A stretch of 46,998 bases of DNA from positions 1 to 46,998 of the forward strand of contig JAAYOB010000027.1 of NCBI GenBank assembly GCA_012520575.1. The letters are read 5' to 3'. The notes under the pieces were generated by a model. The model did no database searches and was not told the DNA's origin. It saw only the letters and a program-made list of their open reading frames with translations. The stretch comes from Candidatus Stramentimicrobium fermentans. GTDB lineage: Bacteria; Atribacterota; Phoenicimicrobiia; Phoenicimicrobiales; Stramentimicrobiaceae. Both the position numbers and the translations under genes were made by a program. This document shows, piece by piece, positions 41,777 through 46,998 of the stretch (positions are counted from its first letter, which is position 1; each line of letters begins with the position of its first letter).

Positions 41777-43090
41777 TTACAACCAGATAAATTTCAGGAC
41801 AAAAAGAATGCCTAAAATATAAACCAAGCCGTGCACTTCTTTACCTTTTCCGCTTAACAATTTGATTAAAGGATAGGTGATAAAACCAAGGGCAATACCA
41901 TTGGCAATTGAGTAGGTAAAAGGTATGGTAATCAGGCAGATGAAAGCCGGCAAGGCCTCCGAAAAATCATCCCATTCTATCTTTAAGATGTTATTAATCA
42001 TAAGACTTCCTACCACTATTAAAGCAGGTGCGGTAGCTGCTCCGGGAACAATACCCACTAAAGGTCTAAAAAAGAGGGACAGGAAAAAAAGAATAGATAC
42101 CACCACACCCGTTAAGCCGGTCCTACCACCTTCAGAGACACCAGACGCTGATTCAATATAGGTAGTGATAGTACTGGTACCAAAGATAGCACCGCCTGCA
42201 GTACCAATGGCATCTGCCAATAAAGCCTGGCTTGCCTTAGGCAAATTGCCATCTTTGTCCAGAAAGCCTACCTGAGTACTGACTCCCACCAAGGTTCCTA
42301 CGGTATCGAACAAGTCCACAAATAAAAAGGAAAAAACGACTCCTAATAAAGACAGATTTAAAGCTCCCTTGATGTCCAATTTGAATAAAACTTCACTCCA
42401 ATCACTGAACTGAGGAATAGCCATCAATCCTTGAAAGGGAGGGGTGATATTTATTCCGGGAAGATAACCTATAATGGTAGCACCTAAAATTCCCCAAAGA
42501 ATAGCACCTTTGACTTTCAAGGTATAAAGCATTCCCATAATAGCTAAACCTGATAGTGCAACTATCCCGTTACCGCTAAACAGATTGCCGATAGTCAACA
42601 GTGTGGCATCATCATTTACTACTAACCCGGCGTTTTGTAATCCTATGAAGGCAATAAAAAGACCGATACCAACGCTGATAGAAGCCTTTAAAGCCATAGG
42701 GATAACATTCACAATCATTTCTCTGATGGGCACTATGCTGATAATAATAAATATAATACCTTCTACAAAAACAATGCCCAGGGCGGTTTGCCAACTAACT
42801 CCCATACCTAATACTACTGAATAGGCGAAAAAAGCATTTAATCCCATCCCGGGGGCAAGGGCAAAAGGGTAATTGGTCAAGAAAGCCATACACAGTGTTC
42901 CTAAAATAGTTCCTATAATGGTAGCAATAAAGACACCATTCCAGGGCATACCGGCATCACTCAAAATGGAGGGGTTAACAAAAATAATGTAAGACATAGT
43001 CATAAAGGTAGTGAGACCGGCAATTATTTCCGTTTTTACATCTGTGCCATGTTTTGTAAGCTGAAATTGTTTTTCTAAAAAATTCTGCAT
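41777..43090 (-). CDS. NCS2 family nucleobase permease (AzgA/PbuG type)
   Basis: A 437-residue transporter with about 12 to 14 membrane segments. KHGTDVKTEIIAGLTTFMTM and SYIIFVNPSILSDAGMPW are the AzgA-type N-terminus, and FLTNYPFALAPGMGLNAFFAY with SLLGVVFSFLFVDLFDTVGTL are further family blocks. ESASGVSEGGRTGLTGVVV forms the second half. These proteins take up adenine, guanine or hypoxanthine with protons. No purine-riboswitch sequence is seen in the short upstream region. RBS AGGAGC precedes the ATG. Confidence 0.95.
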   Translation of the reverse strand: MQNFLEKQFQLTKHGTDVKTEIIAGLTTFMTMSYIIFVNPSILSDAGMPWNGVFIATIIGTILGTLCMAFLTNYPFALAPGMGLNAFFAYSVVLGMGVSWQTALGIVFVEGIIFIIISIVPIREMIVNVIPMALKASISVGIGLFIAFIGLQNAGLVVNDDATLLTIGNLFSGNGIVALSGLAIMGMLYTLKVKGAILWGILGATIIGYLPGINITPPFQGLMAIPQFSDWSEVLFKLDIKGALNLSLLGVVFSFLFVDLFDTVGTLVGVSTQVGFLDKDGNLPKASQALLADAIGTAGGAIFGTSTITTYIESASGVSEGGRTGLTGVVVSILFFLSLFFRPLVGIVPGAATAPALIVVGSLMINNILKIEWDDFSEALPAFICLITIPFTYSIANGIALGFITYPLIKLLSGKGKEVHGLVYILGILFVLKFIWL

Positions 43091-43263
43091 ATTTTAGCTC
43101 CTGTTCTTATATATTTCAATATTTTAATATTATTAGTACGATGTTCTAATATTAGTATTTTCAATTTAATTTAGCAATGCTTAGGGGTTATCATTATCCA
43201 AAATAACCTCTAAAAGTGTCAAAAAAGGAAAAGATTCATGAATTGGATAAATAACGCTAATAT

Positions 43264-44064
43264 TTAAACTTCTACCACTGTACCTACGTTACAGAAGAAG
43301 AAGCGTTCCCCAAATTCCTCAAACACACGAAGAGAAGTTGCCAGTCCTGTACAATGAGAAGTGCCTATCCTTTCTATCTCAAATTCTTTAAGGGCTGCCA
43401 GGCTTTTGATCTCAGTATCTTTATCCACCGGACCGAGGTGGGTACTGCCAAAAATGGTGTGTATATGTTTCTGTCCGGTTTTTTCTATAGCATAATTAAT
43501 GATATTAATTATGCCGGCATGGGAACAGCCCAGAACAATAACCAATCCTTTACTAGTGTTAATTATTAAGGTCTGATCATCAATAACTGTATCCTGTATA
43601 TAACCGTTTTCAAATTTGAGTTTCAAGCTGGGGCCTCCTCTTTCAAAAGAGGTCTTGCGAGGCACCTCTCCTGTTAACATTATGCCAGGGGCAATTTCGG
43701 TAAAGTCTGTATTAAAGATAAATTCCGCTCCTTTACTTTCCAGCAGTTCACGACGATAGGGAATCCCAATATAACGTTCCACACCATTACGGACAGAATA
43801 ACTATCCTTGAAAAGTTCCGGATGGGCATACACTTTAACCTTATTGGTATGCTCTAAAACTGATAAAAGACCACTCGTATGGTCGTAGTGGTGATGACTG
43901 AGAATAATTCCTTTAATCTCAGACAGATTTTTACCAAATTGCCGAGCATTGTTTATTATAGTTTTACCCCCTCCGGTATCAAAAAGATAATTGCCGTGTT
44001 CGGCAAGAGCATTGGAGTCAAAAAAAACACAGTTTTCACAAAGAATTGTTGCCCTAATTTCCAT
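43264..44064 (-). CDS. MBL-fold metallo-hydrolase (COG1237, MptE/RFAP-synthase-related type)
   Basis: A 266-residue metallo-beta-lactamase-fold protein. The motif LSHHHYDHTSGL near residue 55 is the HxHxDH metal site; VIVLGCSHAGIINIINYA and HTIFGSTHLG supply further ligands. The opening MEIRATILCENCVFFDSNALAEHGN is like the archaeal and bacterial COG1237 proteins annotated as 7,8-dihydropterin-6-methyl-4-(beta-D-ribofuranosyl)-aminobenzene-5'-phosphate synthase. The actual reaction in bacteria is not known. Confidence 0.88.
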   Translation of the reverse strand: MEIRATILCENCVFFDSNALAEHGNYLFDTGGGKTIINNARQFGKNLSEIKGIILSHHHYDHTSGLLSVLEHTNKVKVYAHPELFKDSYSVRNGVERYIGIPYRRELLESKGAEFIFNTDFTEIAPGIMLTGEVPRKTSFERGGPSLKLKFENGYIQDTVIDDQTLIINTSKGLVIVLGCSHAGIINIINYAIEKTGQKHIHTIFGSTHLGPVDKDTEIKSLAALKEFEIERIGTSHCTGLATSLRVFEEFGERFFFCNVGTVVEV

Positions 44065-44421
44065 TATCCTTACCCCTTTTTGGAAACACTTTTATTGTAC
44101 AACACAATCATACTCTATCCTAATCTTTTTAGCATTTCCGGACATTGTCCTTATTTAATTTTCTTAAATTAATATTGAAATTTAAGAAAGGAGTGCTAAA
44201 GACATATGATCTTCGAATTGCTGCTTTTCTTTTTATGGTAAAAGGCATTAAAATACTTTTTAATATAATCTACTTTAATTAAACAGATACTTTTTCAAAA
44301 GAAAATGAGTCTATGAAAAGTCTGGTATTTTTCAGGGAACAAGTCAAATCATGTCATGATAGAAAAGAGTTTAAAATGAATAAAACAGGTTTGTTAATAC
44401 TTGGAGGGAGTACAATAATAT
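44065..44421. other. Intergenic region with a possible 11-codon frame
   Basis: 357 bases between the two minus-strand genes. On the plus strand AAGGAG at 44188-44193 is followed 12 bases later by an 11-codon frame MIFELLLFFLW; no terminator follows it. A longer plus frame beginning 44313 runs into the antisense of the epimerase gene and is not credible. Otherwise AT-rich. Confidence 0.35.
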
Positions 44422-45417
44422 TCACAATCTCCCTTTCTTTTTTAACCATTCTACGGTATCTCTTAAGGTCTGATACATGTCTCGAGCAGTATAGCCTAGT
44501 TCAGCAGTTGCTTTTTTATGTGAAAAATAGGCATTGGAATTGAGGGTATAGATGGAATAAGTGGTATAGAGCGGAGTTTGTCCCAATATTTTATAGTAGA
44601 GCTCGGCAAGTGGTGCGGTCAGACGGGCAAGCCAGAGTGGCAAAGTTGTTTTGACCTCTTTTTTACCGGTAATTTCATGCAGCATAAAAAGAATTTCCTG
44701 AACCGTAAAATATTTATTCGAGAGAATATAGCACTCTCCGGGACTACCCTTTGTACAGCAGGAGATGATACCTTGCGCTACGTCCCGAACGTCTACAAAG
44801 TCGTACCCTCCCTTTATGCTGGCCACTAAACGATTCCTACAATAATCAATTACTAATGTAGTAAGGTGTCCATTGCTATAGTCATAGGGACCTGAGATCC
44901 CGGAGGGATGTACTACGCTGGCATTAAGCCCCTTCCGGGCAGCTGATAAGACGTAGGTAGTTGCCTCCGATTTTGTTTTGGCATATAGTCCTACTACTTC
45001 ATCGGGATTAAAATCGCTGATTTCAGTAATAACTTCTCCCTTTTCTTTTTCAGGAATAGCATGTACTGTACTCACATAAATTAATTTTTTTACCTTATAT
45101 TTTTCACATAACTCTACCACATTTTTAGTCCCGGTTACATTAACATCAAAAACCAGTTGATTATACTGCGAGGCAATGGAAACGATTCCGGCGCAATGAA
45201 TCACTATTAGTTCTTTATGGTTAGGGTTATTAAAAAAGCTATACATACTTTCTGGATTACGTACATCACCGTAAAAAATTTCTATATCTCCCTGGGGTAT
45301 ATTTTTTTCTCCCGGTATAACCAGAGCCCGAATACTTTTACCGAGTTTAAGTAATTCTCGTATAACAGTGCTTCCTAAATGTCCTGCCGCCCCTGTGACC
45401 AAGTAAATCTCATTCAT
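44422..45417 (-). CDS. NAD-dependent epimerase/dehydratase (extended SDR)
   Basis: A 331-residue extended short-chain dehydrogenase. The Rossmann motif VTGAAGHLGSTVIRELL binds NAD(P); FYGDVRNPESMYSF and LIVIHCAGIVSIASQYNQ hold the adenine and ring side. GLYAKTKSEATTYVL provides the YxxxK catalytic pair and VVHPSGISGPYDYSNG the substrate loop. The protein resembles dihydroflavonol-reductase or 3-beta-HSD-like enzymes rather than UDP-sugar epimerases, but the substrate is unknown. It stands alone, and its promoter is not obvious. Confidence 0.9.
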   Translation of the reverse strand: MNEIYLVTGAAGHLGSTVIRELLKLGKSIRALVIPGEKNIPQGDIEIFYGDVRNPESMYSFFNNPNHKELIVIHCAGIVSIASQYNQLVFDVNVTGTKNVVELCEKYKVKKLIYVSTVHAIPEKEKGEVITEISDFNPDEVVGLYAKTKSEATTYVLSAARKGLNASVVHPSGISGPYDYSNGHLTTLVIDYCRNRLVASIKGGYDFVDVRDVAQGIISCCTKGSPGECYILSNKYFTVQEILFMLHEITGKKEVKTTLPLWLARLTAPLAELYYKILGQTPLYTTYSIYTLNSNAYFSHKKATAELGYTARDMYQTLRDTVEWLKKKGRL

Positions 45418-45829
45418 TGTTAAATGCTCCTGATGGTATTTCTACCTTTATATTGTTTGACCATTTTAAGAAAACTTACCTCTTTCCATAAAGTCACCCA
45501 TTATTATACACCTCTCTTTTAAAAGCTGTGCCACTGGGGTAGAAATAATGGCATCCCCAAACAGAAATTTCAAACACCTCTGTAATATGGACATCAGCTG
45601 ACTTTTTTCTTCTCTAACAACTCTGGGGATATAAACTTGATTGTTGATAATTTTAATAGGGATAGTATGGGCAAAAACTAACTAAACCATAAGAACCGGC
45701 AGAAACAAAACAAGTCATAAAGAGATTGACAGGTCTGCTTAAGTAGCCCCCTCGTCTATTGGTCATGTTGTTCTATACTAAAAACTCAGTTTGGCAGGAG
45801 TAATTACCCTCGCATCCTCAATCAAAAAA
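45418..45829. other. Gene-free region with an eroded frame
   Basis: 412 bases. On the minus strand about 70 codons are open between TAG near 45690 and TAA near 45475, reading IPIKIINNQVYIPRVV and later AQLLKERCIIMGDFME, but there is no start codon with an SD and I recognise no family. Possible coding remnant; no hairpin or terminator seen. Confidence 0.4.
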
Positions 45830-46612
45830 TTAAACTACTTTATTGCCCAATATGCCGATACCTTCTATCTCAATCTCAATAGAATCCCCGCGCTTTAAAA
45901 ATATGGGAGGTTTGCGGGCAAAACCAACTCCTCCCGGGGTACCGGTCATAATGACTGTGCCAGGTAGTAAGGTAAAATTTTTAGAGCAATAGCTAACTAG
46001 TTCCTTTACCCCGAAGATAAGGTCTGCAGTGTTGGAATCCTGCATAATCTTTCCGTTTAATCTAGACCTGATTCTGCAATGACTCGGGTCGGATAATTCG
46101 GTTTCAATCCAGGGACCGAGCGGGCAAAAAGTATCAAAAGATTTACCTCTGGCCCACTGTTGGTCAAAACGTATTTGACAGTCTCTGGCAGATACATCAT
46201 TACCGCAGGTATATCCCAGGATGTAATCACTCACTTCATCGATTTCCAGATTCTTTGCTTTTTTGCCTATTACAATGACCAGTTCTGCCTCATAATCAAC
46301 TTCATCGGGAGCTTCATCAGGAAGTATAATATCATCTTCCGGTCCAATTAAACTGGTAGTTGCCTTTAAAAAGATAACCGGCTTACTTGGAAACCCCTTG
46401 CCACTCTCCTCGGCATGCTTTTTATAGTTCAACCCGATGCATATTATATTAGGCGGAACAATCGGTGCCAATAATACTACCTCTTCTCTCCTGGCCACTG
46501 GTCTACCTATCCAAAATTCTCCAAAAATATCTCCTTCCAGCACACAGATTTTATCCCCTTCTAATACTCCATGAAAGACTTTACCATTTTTTTGATACCT
46601 TACTAATTTCAT
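45830..46612 (-). CDS. Fumarylacetoacetate hydrolase family protein
   Basis: A 260-residue enzyme of the FAH superfamily. After a short N-terminal beta domain come ICIGLNYKKHAEESGKGFPS, PVIFLKATTSLIGPEDDIIL, DEVDYEAELVIVIGKKAKNL (metal ligands Glu, Glu), GYTCGNDVSARDCQ and IMTGTPGGVGFARKPP. Members act as acylpyruvases, oxaloacetate decarboxylases or hydratases in aromatic degradation; this length suits acylpyruvase or 2-hydroxyhepta-diene-dioate isomerase types. It may share a transcript with the aminotransferase upstream (56 bases). Confidence 0.93.
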   Translation of the reverse strand: MKLVRYQKNGKVFHGVLEGDKICVLEGDIFGEFWIGRPVARREEVVLLAPIVPPNIICIGLNYKKHAEESGKGFPSKPVIFLKATTSLIGPEDDIILPDEAPDEVDYEAELVIVIGKKAKNLEIDEVSDYILGYTCGNDVSARDCQIRFDQQWARGKSFDTFCPLGPWIETELSDPSHCRIRSRLNGKIMQDSNTADLIFGVKELVSYCSKNFTLLPGTVIMTGTPGGVGFARKPPIFLKRGDSIEIEIEGIGILGNKVV

Positions 46613-46668
46613 TGTTCTTCCTTTCCGTTCTCTTTACTGAACTTGAGCTGATAATATTTATTTAATAC

Positions 46669-46998
46669 TTAATCTAAACCTGTTATTGCCTCTTCAATAC
46701 GATCCAACCCTTCTTTAATTTCATTCATCGATTTTGCAAAGACAAATCTAACATATCCTGGATAGTTGAAGGCAACCCCGGGGACAACAGCCACATGGGC
46801 TTTTTCCAGAAAGAATCTGGCAACATCTAAGTCATTCTCAATAACCTTTCCCTCATATTCCTTTCCATAGAGTTCAGTTATATTGGGAAAGGTATAGAAG
46901 GCACCATCAGGATATTGGCAATGAATACCTTTTATCTGATTTAGCCGATCTACCATATATTTCCTCCTTCCGGCATATTCTAATACCATTTCCTGAAC
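46669..46998 (-). CDS. Class I/II pyridoxal-phosphate aminotransferase (C-terminal part)
   Basis: The last 109 or so codons of an aminotransferase entering from the right edge; the frame stays open to the window end (VQEMVLEYAGRRKYMVDRLN). YPDGAFYTFPNITELYG, FFLEKAHVAVVPGVAFNYPG and YVRFVFAKSMNEIKEGLDRI are the usual C-terminal blocks of aspartate/aromatic aminotransferases, including the arginine (here in VRFVFA) that binds the substrate carboxylate. The ATG at 46989 is internal, not the start. Confidence 0.88.
   Translation of the reverse strand, partial: VQEMVLEYAGRRKYMVDRLNQIKGIHCQYPDGAFYTFPNITELYGKEYEGKVIENDLDVARFFLEKAHVAVVPGVAFNYPGYVRFVFAKSMNEIKEGLDRIEEAITGLD

Noticed and set aside
43091..43263. 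Purine riboswitch before the NCS2 permease
   Set aside because: Too short and without the TATA-loop core or terminator.
44313..44543. Plus-strand frame with a hydrophobic stretch
   Set aside because: Its second half is antisense to the conserved end of the epimerase gene; no SD.

Overview
The window is low-GC bacterial DNA, densely coded, with no rRNA, tRNA, CRISPR array or intact insertion sequence that I could see. The gene set suits a free-living anaerobic or fermentative heterotroph that lives on peptides and amino acids: oligoendopeptidase F, gamma-glutamyltransferase, two amino-acid ABC uptake systems and a FAH-family hydrolase. A secreted protein with two BamE-like repeats hints at an outer membrane, while an OLE RNA next to an oapA gene is a trait best known from anaerobic and extremophilic Firmicutes. 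A deep low-GC lineage such as Atribacterota or a clostridial relative fits; this placement is inference.

Layout. 1-1640 (minus) is the start of a TrpXYZ-type amino-acid ABC transporter operon behind a complete transcription attenuator: promoter, 28-codon leader peptide with six consecutive tyrosine codons, antiterminator segment and two tandem terminators. 1.7-5.15 kb (minus) is a housekeeping cluster: nicotinamidase, an unknown protein, YigZ, a flavodoxin, a zincin-like metallopeptidase and TatD. 5.4-7.3 kb (plus) carries an FmdB-type zinc ribbon and the NAD(P)HX repair enzyme. 7.4-18 kb (minus) holds a BamE-like protein, PepF, an inositol-phosphatase-like enzyme, a beta-CASP metallo-beta-lactamase RNase, a flavodoxin, a sodium:solute symporter with a small partner, a histidine phosphatase, an orphan PgsW-like protein and a secreted nuclease. 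18-22.7 kb (minus) is a complete livKHMGF branched-chain amino-acid transporter with a roughly 400-nt leader. 23.3-36.4 kb is mixed: LOG-family protein, NamZ/DUF1343, a HAD-trehalose-phosphatase fusion, an aminotransferase remnant, a nucleotidyltransferase, UPF0316, CinA, a Nudix-like/ASCH protein, a MATE pump, a GNAT enzyme, a DMT exporter and MscL. 36.5-38 kb carries OLE RNA, oapA and, from the other side, a 17-codon lysine-rich ORF with a strong promoter of its own. 39-40 kb has an RRM protein and Hsp20. 40-47 kb (minus) ends with gamma-glutamyltransferase, an NCS2 purine permease, an MBL-fold enzyme, an SDR epimerase, a FAH-family hydrolase and the 3' end of an aminotransferase.

Most notable signals: (1) the tyrosine leader-peptide attenuator, in which the last codons of the leader can pair with the 5' arm of terminator 1, and terminator 1's 3' arm can pair with the 5' arm of terminator 2, so that one switch could open both; (2) several genes (tatD and the MATE gene most clearly, oapA and the LOG gene possibly) that have no ATG/GTG/TTG at the expected start but do have an in-frame ATA behind a well-spaced Shine-Dalgarno sequence; (3) the OLE RNA-oapA locus; (4) a long structured leader before livK; (5) two unexplained stable RNA-like hairpin elements at 27.96 and 31.57 kb.
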